This document shows positions 1 to 12,000 of a stretch of DNA of 64,000 nt, in pieces. The position numbers and the translations under genes are program-made. How positions within the stretch are numbered: the stretch's first letter is position 1; each line of letters starts with the position of its first letter. Below the pieces are notes generated by a model. The model did no database searches and was not told where the DNA came from. It saw only the letters and a program-made list of their open reading frames with translations. The DNA is taken from assembly GCA_948099385.1 (NCBI GenBank), contig CANUEZ040000140.1:3348001-3412000 (forward strand), in the 5' to 3' direction. Source of the stretch: Fasciola hepatica (Eukaryota; Platyhelminthes; Trematoda; Plagiorchiida; Fasciolidae).

Positions 1-829
1 TGTTAATCGCCGGAATACGGAATACGAATGGATATACTTTTGTCTTCCATCTTTCAATCTGCAACACTCGGCCCTACCAAATGAGGTCCAGGGTTGATCC
101 TCAAAAGACCTCCTTGGGAATGCACAAGTGAGTATAAGTCTTCTGGCGGAAGAGGATTTAACAGTAAATTATCAGAATCATGCGCAAATTTACTTTCGAA
201 CTCATCCGTTTAGGATTCTTCTAAGTCGGGACCCGCTGCTTTAGAGAGTCCATGGCCCTTGGTTCTCGGTTTGTAAAGCAATAACGACTATAATCGGCAG
301 AAATCAAAGGACAATGACTCGAGCTCCGGAGCATGATGACATGTGTTTTCGAGGATCGCAAGAGCGGGCTGGCTGGGTACACCTGCAGAGGAAGTAAAGC
401 TTCTGAATTTGGTAATCTTTGGTATAAAAATTAGTTTGTTTGTGCAAGTTTCCGTCGCACTGGTAGCACAGCACCCCGACAACTAGAAGAAACGAACCCA
501 CTCCAGTACTTGGCAGTATTCAGGGGAGGTCAGAGCAGATATCCAGTCCTGCTCTCTTCCCCAAAGTTCTGGATTACAGCGCTAGCCACACTTTCCTCGC
601 AGTCATTCCGGTCAATGATAAGCGCGACGTACCGGAAGCGGTTGTTACTAGATGAGGGTGCCACGGGGAGTTGAATTGGAAAAGCACATCGGTTGTCTAA
701 CAAAACCGGTAGCAAAAGCTCCTGGTTGTCTTTAATCAAGTGAGGTCCTCCACACTTTATCTAGTGTCCTGTTTTAACTCAGCCATTTGGATTGCGTCTA
801 TCACATCTGGGAGCTCATTCGAGCCCTCA
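1..829. other. Unassigned sequence
   Basis: Short open frames only on both strands (at most about 70 codons), none with a motif I recognise. It follows in the minus direction from a LINE 3' coding end, so it may be LINE 3' untranslated sequence or older repeat. No host exon could be supported. Confidence 0.4.
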
Positions 830-1273
830 GTGACTTAAACTGCAGAAGATTTAAGTCTGATTCGGGTCACATTTCGCTCCTTCTTCGTTGCTGGTGCAAG
901 CCCTTTAAGACAGCTATTACCTCAGGGATCAGGTAGGGCCCTCTTTTACCTTGTGCTTCTGTTAGCCTTTTTGAGACTTCGAAAAAGTCTATGAGCTCAC
1001 CTCTCCTTTCCAAGGAAAGCAACCTTGGTTGCTCCAACCTCTGTTCGTGGTACAAATGCCTAATTTACGCAGAACATCCCGTGAACTCCGTTGTCGCCAC
1101 TCGGGAGCCTTGATTTCTCTCGCCATAGATGACTTCCAAACTTCGGCACGGTGTTCTACATTGATCTCAATAACAGCCAACATGTGAGCACCAAGATCCA
1201 AGGTTTCCCATGGCTGATCGCTTCTTTCACTGGTGCTGCGCTCTGCTTCCTTTCTTAAATTTATGATGCTCAT
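830..1273 (-). mobile_element. LINE (CR1-like) ORF2 C-terminal fragment, decayed
   Basis: Read on the minus strand, two overlapping frames together match the region after the reverse transcriptase palm in CR1/Jockey-group LINEs. First comes a stretch around residues EHRAEVW and EWRQRSSRDVLRKLG, the usual position of the 'hlEYa.qvW...lE.vQR' block. After a frame change comes QRLEQPRLLSLERRGELIDF, the usual 'RL..L.L.SLe.RRlRGDLI' block. The palm itself is missing, so this is a truncated dead copy. Family assignment rests on motif order read by eye. Confidence 0.6.
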
Positions 1274-1549
1274 TGCTTGCCTTGAAGTAAGAGCTTACCA
1301 TCAACCCTGGATCGCGGGCCTCCAACGTTTGAGGTGGTGCCGTCCGACTGTCTGGTGGGCCTATTTATCAAACGGGCCATGGTTGGTAGCATTAGTAGTG
1401 ACAGCTTACTTTGGTAATTCCGAGGGGTGCTGCAGTTTATTGTCAAATGATGCGACTAACAGCGAAACCATATTTTATAGGATCAGTGGAAAAGTGTTTC
1501 CACTCGATAGAGTGGGGAAAAATCATTTCGATGAGACATAATTAAATCG
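1274..1549. other. Unassigned sequence
   Basis: No recognisable coding or repeat signal. It lies between a LINE C-terminal fragment and a purine-rich stretch related to repeat X. Confidence 0.35.
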
Positions 1550-2140
1550 GGCCCATGGTCAGGTTTGCAAACTAACCGAAACCGGGCGGGTCTGCCTAGA
1601 ATGACGGAAGGTATAATAGATCGGCCAGAAGTGACTAAAACTGATGAAGAAAGCTGTGCAGAATCGAAGGATTTTTCGCTTACCCATGTGTGAGTGAGAA
1701 TTTCACATGGTAAGCTTATGAAAGCAAGATGATTTTTATTGTATTGAATGCATTTGGATTGCAAATTACACGATGAACAGGGATGAAGCAGTGTGTATGG
1801 AATTGACCGGCGAATGTGGGGATGATATTCAGAGGTTTTATATTGAAGGGGTAATATAGGTACCACATGAACAGTATCTGGCGGGATATTACTATAGTGA
1901 CGATGAAACAATTCCTACTTGGCTAAAGGGAGTCAGTCGAAGTTAAAAGTAAGTGATTACTTTAAATCAAGCTAGTTGCATTACTTGAGCATAAAAATGG
2001 GAACAGGTGATGGGTATGTGTGATATGGGTAGCCACGACAATGGTATAAGCGAGTGGACTGGAAAAGTGCTGATAAAGTTAACTGCAGATGAATGACTGA
2101 GAAATAATATATATTTCGAGGAGCGGGTCAGACTACAACG
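1550..2140 (-). repeat. Copy of dispersed tail repeat X (diverged)
   Basis: The plus strand is purine-rich. Around 2,010-2,060 a block containing 'gtagccacgacaatgg' aligns with 'gtagccatgatagtcg' near 60,950 in the right inverted arm, in the same orientation. It lies just downstream of a minus-strand LINE, the relation seen for other X copies. Limits are approximate. Confidence 0.4.
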
Positions 2141-2146
2141 ACAGAT

Positions 2147-3300
2147 TTACAATGCCGCGGGACTGAAAACCCAGAGGCAGTTACTTGAGGCGGAATGCCA
2201 GAAGTAGTTTAAGATGAATCCGCCGAAGAAAATGGTGTTAAAATTCGTGAGTAGATACCGATGGGTCAGTTGTTCTAGACTGGGACCAAGTTTCCGCTCC
2301 ACTGACAGCTGGTGTACCTTATCCAGATCACGCTGAACGGACTTATCGCCTGTTGCTCCTACCACCTTGACATCGTCCACGAACAAGAAATACGGGCTAC
2401 CCAATCCGTCTACGTGGTCAGTAATGTATATATTGAGCAACGGGGGTCCCAGAACTGACCCCTGCAGAACTCCAATGTGCGATCTCCCATTACTCATTTG
2501 GCGGCCTTCTCTCAGAAGGGGAATCCCTGTCCTCTAAGCTTTGCGCAATACACCTTTTTATCTTCGCCTCGAGGTTGAACGGTTCCAACTTCCATTCCAG
2601 CAATCTGTGAATAACCGAATCAAAGGCGTCCTGGAAATACAGACAACAGACCTCCGCCCGTTCTTCTCGGTCCACTCGACTGGCCATCTAATCCAAGAAA
2701 CTTATCATGTTGGAGGAACGAGAATGCCTGTGCCAGAAACCGTGCTGACTGACAGTTACTAGCACGGTTCCTTCTAAATGGCTTACTATTCTATCTCGCG
2801 GCATTCCCTCGAGAGTTATAGGTACCACTGATGACCGGTCAATCAGTCTGTCGCTGGCACAAGTGCCTCTGTAGCCACCTTCACAAACCCCTTGAGGATC
2901 GAGACAAGCCTGCCCTTGGGTGGTTTACCCCTTTCTGGGGATGCGTAGAACTGCTTATCCAGTGCTTCTGCCAAGATGGACGCCCACAGTTTTACTATTG
3001 CCGCATTGATATCCTCCAGCCTTGCCCCCCGGACACGACCAGTTGCTTTAGGCTGTTGAGGGGCTTCCTTGAGTTTACTTATTTTCCAGCATTTCCGGGG
3101 CTCCAGTGTACCTAATCTTGGGTAGTCCTTTATAATGGTAACGGAATGGTTTATTTCTCGCGAAGGAATGAGAAGCGTGCCATGAGCATGGTCAGACTTC
3201 ACAGGTCATGCAAACATACAGAACTGGACAAACGTGTATCGATGGTTTACAAGACAGAGTAAAATGAAGGGCCAAATAAGATTTGCCGCTGATTGAGGTG
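2147..3300 (-). mobile_element. LINE (CR1-like) reverse transcriptase fragment, decayed
   Basis: Minus-strand reading in several frames gives the ordered motifs of a non-LTR reverse transcriptase. Linker sequence lies at 3,200-2,850. A 'SQHGFWHRHS' block near 2,730 matches the usual 'QHGFr..rSC'. LYFQDAFDSVIHRLL near 2,640 is the fingers/palm A motif. VLQGSVLGP near 2,460 is followed by LFVDDVKVV near 2,380, the catalytic palm (xVDD in place of the more usual xADD). Frame changes separate the blocks, so it is a pseudogene. The thumb and C-terminus are absent or replaced by repeat X below 2,140. Confidence 0.7.
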
Positions 3301-4217
3301 AGTTCCGAAAGATTTACCCGGAAAAATTGAGAGTCAAGGCCATTGTAGGAAAACGCACTGGGTGGGGACTAGCCGACATGATTGTCAACTAATGCAAAAA
3401 ATGGCGTAGAAAATGGCAGAACTGACCGGATAGTGAGATGGAGCCAAACAAATCATTATCGTAAAGTGGTTTCAGGTTAACTGCAGTCAAAGGCCGATCA
3501 AATCCAAAACCGGTAAGATGGATGATATACAATAAGGCAGGTTTAATGTTCTCCTCTCGCAATACTACCAATTCTCGTGCTGCGGAAAGCGCAATGAAAA
3601 GACCACTGCGAAAAGCCACGCGGAGCTTTGTGGAAGGATTCAAGAAAAATCCCATGAGATTCTGTGAAGCTGAATCGAGAATCAAGATCTGCGTCTCTTG
3701 TATATGAACACTCTGGACGAGGTCAATAAACATCAACTTTTTATGCTTTTCGAAAAATGTGTGCCACGTTGTGCCAGCAGAACGACGATAAGAGGCAAAG
3801 TTCATTTGTCTGGTTCTTGCACGGTACTTTTGCTGTCCAATCGCACAGAGGTTGAATGTCAATAGGCGTAAGTTAAAAGGACTGCAAGAGGTAACAAGGG
3901 CAGAATCAACGGCACATCCCGGGGAGTTTTCAGGTTTTGATTCGGGAGATAACACAGGCGATCAGTTTGTGAAATCCGTCTGTATTCTACCAATCTTCGC
4001 GGTTATACTATTCCAGATGCCAGTAATTTGTTGAACACCAATCAAGGGAAACAGAAGTATCTTTGTAGCTTATAGAGCAGCCGGGTAACTTGAAAATCCT
4101 TTTGGTGGTGTATATCTATGAAAATCCAAAAGGTAAAACTAACCTGGAAGAAAATCGAAAGAGAAGCGGCCATCTGGATAGGTTCCAGCCGTGGTTGACT
4201 GGGTAACGGTGTGAAGT
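3301..4217. other. Unassigned, with a 188-codon minus-strand open frame
   Basis: A minus-strand frame is open at 3,955-3,389. Its start (LRLLTFNLCAIG near residues 28-39) faintly recalls the first strand of endonuclease/exonuclease/phosphatase folds. It lies where the endonuclease of the LINE at 2,147-3,300 would be expected. No catalytic motif (QETW, GDFN, SDH) is evident, so this is only a suggestion. I see nothing else here. Confidence 0.25.
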
Positions 4218-6303
4218 TCATCGCAAACCTAGACCAGTTTCGTTAGCCCTACCCTCTGTGATATAAGGGTTGCTAATATGGATTGCCCCAAGCATCACAA
4301 AAAATTCACCTACCTCCCTCTCAAAGGCTGATGGGTGGTCGAGTGAACGAACTTCTAGCGGCGTTTTATTCCAAGGTAAAGAGAACTTTAATATGAAGAA
4401 ATAAGGCCGCATACTTGTCTTAGAAACCGGGTCAGTCACATAGAAACTGTTTGCCTTAGTGAGCACTGAAAGTCGGTGGGTAATACGAGTTACGGTGATG
4501 AGCCAGAAATCCGACTTTTAGTGAGTTCATGGAAGGAAAACACGTTAGTTTTGTCTTGGTAGGCAAAGAGGATCTAGATGTGAAAGATTGCAGCGTTGCT
4601 TGTAATCCAGTGTTGTAGAATAGCTTGGTATTTATTTTTGGAATGTTCGTTTTATATTTTCAATGGATATTCGATCACACTGTCGAATACTGGAATAAGC
4701 TATTGACCCATAATCCAGGTGTGGTCTGCCATGGGTCTTATAGTAACTGAGTTTACCTTCTTGCAATAGAAATGTTCTATGGTGTGGTCCGATCAGCCTT
4801 TGGGCCCCCGAAAGTTGAATAGCTGTGTGTTCCTAGAAGTCGAATGAGCAGGAGTACTGAGGACCAAATCTCGTACCGATGAAATGTCTGCAAATATTTG
4901 GCCAAGTACGTTAAGCAGCCCTGGTGGTACGGTACATTTACAAGTTAGAATACTACTTTTTTCCGCAGAAAACATCATTTCCAAGTATTCCCCCAAATGC
5001 TTAGAGAGGTGAGATCTTGCAATATATTACTAACGGTAGTGTTCAAAGAATGAGGTTCAAAGGCATGCGAAATGTTTAAGTCATTAGCAAAGAAAAAAAA
5101 ACTGTGACGAATCACTCCGAATACATCGTTTACGTGCATTGAAAGATTGTTGGTCCTAGAAAACCACCTCGAACGGCTCCTCTAGCTACGGCTTTCGGTA
5201 GTGACACTGTGCCGTTTAGGCTTTCATCTAACAGGGTCGAGACCAACAAGACGACGACCACCAACTTAAGGGGACACTAATGCTGTAGGTTTTGCCTTGG
5301 CCAAAAGTCCAGAGAGAGGAGCTCGGTCGTTAGCCTCATTCGTATCGAGAAAATGTTTGATCATCCACTTGCCGTTGTTGGCAACCATCGTTGCGATATT
5401 CAAGAAATCAGTCCCACAAGTAGAGCACGAGCAGTCTTTAAGAAAATCATGCTGGTGATTTGTGAGAATGTAATTCCAAAAGCTCAGCTTTATTCAGACA
5501 TTCAATGATCCTCGAGACTGCTGCGGTGTGATTGGCAGGTCCTTAGCTTGACGGATCTTGTTTTGATCCTTTCTTGTAATTGGGGTAATAGTTGAGCACT
5601 CAGGTCCTGTCTTTTACTTGCTGAGAGAATTCCTTCAAGCATTTTGGCCTTCAGCCTGCTTGTTGGCCACACTCCCTGCAAGTCTCTGGCACCACCTGCG
5701 GCTTTCCCCAGGGGTGCCTCAGACTAAACGTAGCCGCAGTATGCCTTAGGACTGCTTTATTGGCTTCCCACGTAACATGTTCACCATGGTTGCCTCTTCG
5801 CTTTCTCTGCCTCAGACGGCCTAGTTTCTGCTGCTCCGAATTGTAGGAAGGTCCAGCAGCCGCTGATGCCTCCGTACGTCGTAAAAGCTGTGCTTTTGCT
5901 CCACTGCCTCAATTACTCGGCTCGTCCACCACGGTGGTTATTCATTTCGTTCGACCCTTCCAATCGGCAAGCCCGCCTCTGTTATTTGCAACACTTTATT
6001 CCCGATCCAAGTCCACTGGAGTGCTACTCTGTAGTTATAGCTCAGTGTCCCTCGATCTGTCCCAAAACCCAGTTCTATCGAACCGTTCTCGGTTAATTTT
6101 GCGAGGTTACTTCTAAACTTATCAAGCTCGTTTATTTCCTGGGGGTTAAACTTGAGCTTGAATACGCCTTGACCACTCTCGCCTATGGGCTTCTGAACTT
6201 CTGGGTCTCCCATGTTGTTTAGGGCTGTTGTCAACACCAGCTCAGATGACCCTTTTCCGCCAGACAGGTGATCCGGAATACCAAGCTTCCAAGGCAAGTT
6301 CAC
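4218..6303 (-). mobile_element. LINE family A copy: endonuclease end, reverse transcriptase and C-terminus, decayed
   Basis: Minus-strand blocks in order: endonuclease end (SSELVLTTALNN then PIGESGQG, 6,260-6,190, where LINEs have 'LDLVLT...PlG.SDH'). A 'P.YKKGS' block near 5,560, then SCSTCGTDFLN near 5,420. Palm region FFFLANDLNI near 5,100 (D-D core degraded). FSAEKSSIL and VPPGLL, 4,970-4,920, match the LINE at 54.4 kb. C-terminal LPWNKTPLEV and ITEGRANETGLGL, 4,380-4,220. The last motif matches SEERAYEVGLGY at the end of the 52-55 kb LINE, so both belong to one family. Many frameshifts and stops; not functional. Confidence 0.65.
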
Positions 6304-6479
6304 CCTTTTGGAAAAGCAACGGAATCTGCTGCTACTCTCTGCAGGGTGTCTATTTCAGTCATGCATAAATTTGCGTGAAATGGGCTGGGCACTTATATTA
6401 TTATTGGTCGTCGGCCTAACGGGCCTCAGCTCACGCTCCCAGGGGTTGGAATCTGCTTCATGAACAGGCTGCATGCTTA
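6304..6479. other. Unassigned junction between two LINE fragments
   Basis: Short stretch between the endonuclease end of one minus-strand LINE and the C-terminus of another. No motif seen. Confidence 0.35.
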
Positions 6480-8215
6480 TCCTCTACAGTCCCTAATTTT
6501 CTTAATTGTTCCTATCAAGTCCCTCGTTGAAAGTCTGTGCTTGAAAGATATGAAATCTACCGGTTCAAGTCTTTCCTCATTCTGCTGCCTCAGGCCGGAG
6601 GTCGTTCTCGTTAACCCCCTTTGAAAACTCTCCGGCGTGTGACTGTTTTCATCTAACTGGGGGCTGACCTGGACTACATACTTTGGATGGGGTCGCTCCA
6701 GGGCCGTGTAAAGCGGTAGCCTGAACCTTAGATATCTCGAAGTCGTCTTTCTGCGCAGCTGATGCTTGCTTCTCTTCCTCCTGTTAGCTGCTGACAGGCA
6801 CTGCACCGGCAGCTTAAAGCTGCACTTTACAACTATCATCATGGCCCGGACATCTGCTTCCTTTGCAGTCGGTTCACGGTTGTCCGGATTTAGATGGTGA
6901 GTAAATTTGGACCCATCTACCAACAGCAGCTGACATATGCCTAGTTTCTAAGGTGGGTCCCAGGCTACTGTCCATTTGTGGGCGGCATCTGGGTCCTCCC
7001 GAACCTGGGTGGATTCCGGTGATCCCGTAATTTGCACATCATCTGCGAGCAGAAAAAGCTGATCAAAGGAAGCTCTGTGAATCATTCACGCATACTGGGA
7101 AGGCTACTGGTCGCTAAACTTCTCACTGGGTTATCCCACTGGTTTTTACAGCCTTTGTAGACTTAACTTTCTCAGCTGTGGCGAAAGCTGGCGATCACGT
7201 AAGCAGGTTTGTAGGCAGCCGGTTAACCCTGTAGTCACATCTAGCCCCTTAGATTTGTGGCAAGGGCCCAGGACTCACTCTGTCGAAGGCTTTGCCAAAA
7301 ATAAGGCAGAAGCCTTCAAGTTTCTCACTCCCATCTAGTATCCCGGGTGCCTCATCTAGGAGGCTGAGGAGGTAGTCCAAACTGAACTTTTACTATGGGG
7401 ATCCATGATGTTTGTCCTTGACCAGTTTATTCCCCTCTAGGTGCCCAGCGAGTGCAGTTCTAGAAATTCGGTCCGGAAAATTAGGACTACCGACGAGGGA
7501 CAAACAGGCCTGCAGGTCACCGTGCCGTTCCCCCCCCCGCCTTGTAAATTAGCCCAACTTCCGATGTCCTTCATTCGGCAGGCAATTGCACCTCTCCGGA
7601 GTTCTTATCTGACAGCCTGTCAGAAAGCCATGTGGGTGTTCTGGCCAGCCCTTGCGAGATTTTGCCACGTATGCGGTCTAGTCCTGGAGCTTTCTTCGAC
7701 TGAGTGCCTCTGATGCCAGTAAAGCATCTTTTGGTGTTATCGCATGCTCTTCCATCAGACTAGGCCCAGATCACTCTGGGGCGGCGGTTGTCCACCTCGG
7801 TCAAACCAGCGGGCCCCCCAAATTACCTTCTAAGAACTCCTGCCTTCTGCATGTTGTTTTCCGCTTCTATCTCATTTCCAATCATTATCCCACCCGCAAC
7901 GAACCTTGCGGCCGCGTTGACCTTGGTGTAGCCCCATAGCATCTCCTGGTGTTTTCGAGGCCCCGGCTGTGCACTATTTACATATCTGCTCCCAAAACTT
8001 CTGTCTTTACTTCACGAACTTGTCTATTCTTTTGCTCGCGAAGAAAAGTTCACGTCCACCAGTTTCCTGGAATTTCCTCGACTTTTGGTGTTCACTTCTT
8101 GTTGCCCGAGCTGTAATGCATTTTCCACCATGACAGTAAGCTTGTTCTCGGAACTCCGCCTATTGGAGTTATTCCATCTACCAAAGGTGGTGGCCAGTTT
8201 TTCATGTACACCCAC
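6480..8215 (-). mobile_element. LINE (CR1-like) copy: endonuclease end, reverse transcriptase, C-terminus, decayed
   Basis: Minus-strand order: endonuclease tail (ENKLTVMVENALQLGQ, about 8,150-8,100). Reverse transcriptase entry near 7,520-7,440. FSLDYLLSLLDE near 7,390 and IFGKAFDRVS near 7,290, the 'DFsKAFD' motif. FLLADDVQIT near 7,060, the catalytic xADD box. Then a 148-residue open frame at 6,923-6,477 carrying LYTALERPHPKYVV, SFQRGLTRTTSGLR and STRDLIGTIKKI. That is the full 'Y..lvRPhlEY...VQR..T....RR.RgDLI..yKI' signature. Frames change between blocks, so the copy is dead. Confidence 0.7.
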
Positions 8216-8904
8216 GTTCCCTGCACGTTGCCGCCTTTTTGCCGAACCCCGTTACTCTATCATCACTAGAAGACGCACCTCCCGGTCCCTAGGGGGCCCA
8301 AACCGCCTTTCCGGTGGATCCATCTTCCGACGAAGTAACCCGGACCTGAGGACTTCGTGGTCACTTTGTCCCGGAGAGCGCCATTTCAGACTTCATCGTG
8401 CTTCTGCAAAAGATGTAGAAGTGGCCAGGTCCAACCGCCCTATTGTTTTACCGTGTCTTCGCCTAGTAGGCTGGTGGATGTTCCGTACTAGTGATTCGCC
8501 CCAAGTGTGGTCGGGCGACCTTTGGCAAAATGACCGCTTTGGGCGACGGATCCAAAAGCCATCCTGTCGCAAGGTTAATAAGGTCGCTGAGGACTAGAGA
8601 CCTAGGTGCAATTTTGGGTGAGATTGTTGGGACCAGTATCAGACTCACTTTCCTGCATTTTAGAAGACAGGCTCCTGTAAACACACTCCGGTGCCGCTCA
8701 CCCACTTCAAATTATTTCGTCGCAGCCGCCACCCGTATACTGGGTGTCGCATACCTAATACTCTCCTTTTGAGTCGTATAGTGCTATCAACAGTGAAACT
8801 GGTTCGCTCATTTTCCATCCGCTCTGTCAGCTCAGAGCACACAAGAACCCTCCCGATAGGCTGGACTTAATCTACCACTGCCACGTAGCCGTGATTCCTT
8901 GGAA
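8216..8904. other. Unassigned sequence
   Basis: Open frames up to 170 codons occur on the plus strand (8,085-8,597) but have no recognised motif. They overlap an antisense LINE endonuclease, so I do not call a gene. Confidence 0.35.
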
Positions 8905-9160
8905 TCAACCGCCAAATTCCCCTAGTTGTTGCCAATACCATGGATAATAAACTGCACTAGCGTAATTCCTCCCTTGTGACTGTTGTCTTCGGTGGCGATG
9001 CATCCATTTCGCGCTCATGCGCAACGCTGGAATGTGCACCAAGGTTTTGACTCGCCCAGGCTTCGGGGTCGTGCTTGACTGATTGCTTTTCTTGCCAACA
9101 CATTTCAAGGGACACTATCCAGCGTTTGACTGATTTACGGGCGCTGAGCCTGAAAAGCAA
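8905..9160 (-). mobile_element. Possible LINE ORF2 fragment
   Basis: A minus-strand reading with AWASQNLGAH resembles PWETLDLGAH in the LINE C-terminal fragment at 830-1,273, in the same orientation and with similar spacing to following residues. Only this short block supports it. Confidence 0.3.
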
Positions 9161-11459
9161 CTTCCGGGGTGAGGCCTTATAGGATAAGGTGATAGGGAAG
9201 GCCGTGTTTCCTCCAACAGTGGAGTCTAAGCGGATAGTTTATCCTCAAGAGCCTAAAGCTACCTTCGTGGAAGCTGAGTTGTCCGATTTTATTCCAGTAC
9301 CTTCCTTAGAAATCATATTGGTTCTGTCCGCCGCGGCCAGGGAAGCACCCTAATATTCGGGGTTTTTGAACCCCACCAGCGTAGGCCTCCATGATGCTGT
9401 CTGACCAGCATTATTTGGCCACTTCCACAGGCTTATTACCCTCCTTATAAGGGAGAGATACTACCAAAACTTGCCTTAAGAGGTAGGTAACCGGCGGCCT
9501 CAGATATTGATTTTGTTGTTGGGCATCTGCAAAACCTTTTGCTGCTTCCCTTTACGACTGCGCTCTTGTTGCTTCCGGGAGCTATTTTCGTGCTTCCCTG
9601 AATTGCATTCGACACACGTGGTATAGAACCAGCCTAGCCCGAAGGATCTTCATTTGAGTAGCCTGACTCTGAATCAGGTCAAACGAGCTTTTCAATCCTA
9701 GGCGAACTCGATTCCGGGAGGCCATACACCATTCAGTGTTTGACAGGTTTTTTCTATCATTCAGCACCAAAAGTGAGGCCCCAGTTGTTCCATTCTGAGG
9801 TCCAGAGCTAGCTGGGTTCAGATGTGCCCCAAGGCTTGGGAAGCTTTTCTCGCTTTTATCAGTGATATGCGGGATCTAGTGCAGAACCATCTGGACATAT
9901 TTCTGTCCCCCGCCCAACACCTTGAACATACCAAGGGCAGAACATCATGAAATTTATAGGGCACCAGGGCTTTCTTCCGTATCGTGCCACATATCCAAAA
10001 AAGCCGCATTGGGCACGTGCCACAAATTACCCATCCCTAAATATCTAAGAAACGTCGCCCTTTACGCCGAGGAGACTCCGCCTTGGCCTCATTTTCGCAG
10101 CTTTGAGAAGCACCAATAGTAGTTTCTTGTAGCTGGACATGTAAACGTCATGCTTCTATAAGTCTCAATCGACAGGTGCATTTTATGTGGCAAGGCATAC
10201 CAGCTTTTCGGAAGGGAGAACTGCAGAATTAGTATGGGCCCCAGTGAATGGGACTCTACACAGATTTTGGCGAGAGCTTCTAACTGCAGACTCAATAGTT
10301 ACGAGGCTCAAGTAGTCAGCTCTCGGCCTCATTTCCCCCTGCCAACTCGTAAAGCTCACTGTAAATATGCCCGTTTCCGTCAAATCCTCGAGTTGAAATG
10401 GTTTGGGTTTGTAACGGCAGCTACAGTACAGTCACTCGTTCGTCTTAGGCTAATCGCCTTTTCCGTTACTCACCCTTCGGGTAATGCCATCCTCTTGATC
10501 CTTTTTTTCATTGGAAAAGCCTCGCGTCCGTGGTGAAGTATCAATTAGGAAATACTGAAATGCAGATTGGCCTAGATGTCTCCTGCCGCGATGGCTCATG
10601 TAAGACAGAACTCTCCAGCTTTCGGTCAATCCTTTTTTGTTTTGGTCTTTTTCGTATCTTGGGGGAACATTTTTATCATTTTTCTTTTTTCCCTTACTTG
10701 TCCTTTCCGACTATTTTCTTCACTTCACCCTTCTTTTTTCTGCTTTTTTCCTGTTCGGTAAGTTTATATCTGCCGTTTTTATCAGAGACCTTGATCGCTT
10801 CCTCGTGCTGAAGGAAGGTTAACCGACGGTGAAGGTGGATAGAAATTACAAGGAAGCCGTTCCCCACGTTGCAGACACTAAACTTCTGACTGGGTAGATT
10901 CCATCAGCCGGCCCACCGATGTGCTGGCCCTGCGGCCTTGCGCGGAATGAGTTCCGGTTATGGCACTTGAAGCAGCCTTTGTGCTGCTTCATTTTTACTC
11001 TCTGTTTTGACCTTGAGCCAGGATAGTTGCACTGAAAGTGGTTCAAATATTCTCTTGGCAATCGTTTCTTGAGTCTCTATCCCGTAATTCTCAGTAATTT
11101 TCCTTTGATACTGGGTAATATCTTGCCAACATCCTCTTTCTTTTATCGTCACAGTTTTACGCGGTTCCATTGAGTGTAGTTGGAACAAGACCGGTGGGAG
11201 TCGGGACCAACCAAAAGTCCGGGTTTCCTTTGTTTTCGTGCACGTGAGTCGGCACCCACCACTGCGAATGTTGTGAAGTCTTCCCGTCCTTTCACTTGGG
11301 TTGAACCTTCCACTGGTTGTGTCGTCAGAAGTGAAACGAATGGGAGGCCCCACCGCCCAGTCTTCCGCTACAAGCAGCATGGGGCATTTTCGCGCCAAGC
11401 CTCAATAATAATAATAGTATATTTCTGGGCCGTGGTTGAGAGGCACGCGTGTTAGCATG
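9161..11459. other. Unassigned, with a pyrimidine tract and one 146-codon frame
   Basis: No recognised element. 10,500-10,760 is strongly T/C-rich on the plus strand. A minus-strand frame of 146 codons (11,398-10,958) reads smoothly, with a charged C-terminal half, but matches nothing I know. A short AAT repeat sits at about 11,402-11,417. Confidence 0.35.
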
Positions 11460-12000
11460 GTCAGAGTTTGCAATATCACTGAATGAGATGGAAGATTCAC
11501 AAATTTCAAGGGGGGATTCGCACATCACAGAAACAATGGAATAAGGCTAAGGAAAGTTTAAATGAAGCAAAACGACAAGAGAATACACGGCGAGTACGAA
11601 TTGATTTCGAGTCGACTGCTGCAATAGTATTGAATCGGCCCGATGTGGGAATGTTCAGACGGACATTGTCTTAGGACGCAGGAAATACAGTATTCACAGG
11701 AATGATGCAAGAAAATGGTCAGTATTGCATATTCATGTTCACTCAAGAAGGTAATTGGTGCTGAGGCAAAGGAGGCAGGGAGGAATTTCATGAAGGTTCG
11801 CAGAGGAATACTAATTTTCATAGATTTGTGGAAATGAAAAGGAATAGTACCCCCGAAAAGGTGAGACAATTTCCACGAGAAGTAGTGTGTCATCTGGTGT
11901 TGGCAGTTCGCCGCTGGTGGAAGATGAATGAAGTTCCAGGAAGGAATAATCAGCAATCGGAACGCCGTGTCCACGAGGAACAAAATGAGGCAAGACAAGG
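11460..12000 (-). repeat. Copy of tail repeat X (diverged)
   Basis: Plus-strand sequence at 11,620-11,700 aligns with 61,360-61,450 in the right inverted arm: 'tgggaatgttcaga' against 'tgggatgctccaga', and 'ggacattg' in both. It keeps the purine-rich character of the family. Orientation is that of the right arm. Limits approximate. Confidence 0.45.

Noticed and set aside
8085..8597. 170-codon plus-strand frame as a host gene
   Set aside because: Partly antisense to a LINE endonuclease fragment, low-complexity Ser/Arg composition, no domain.
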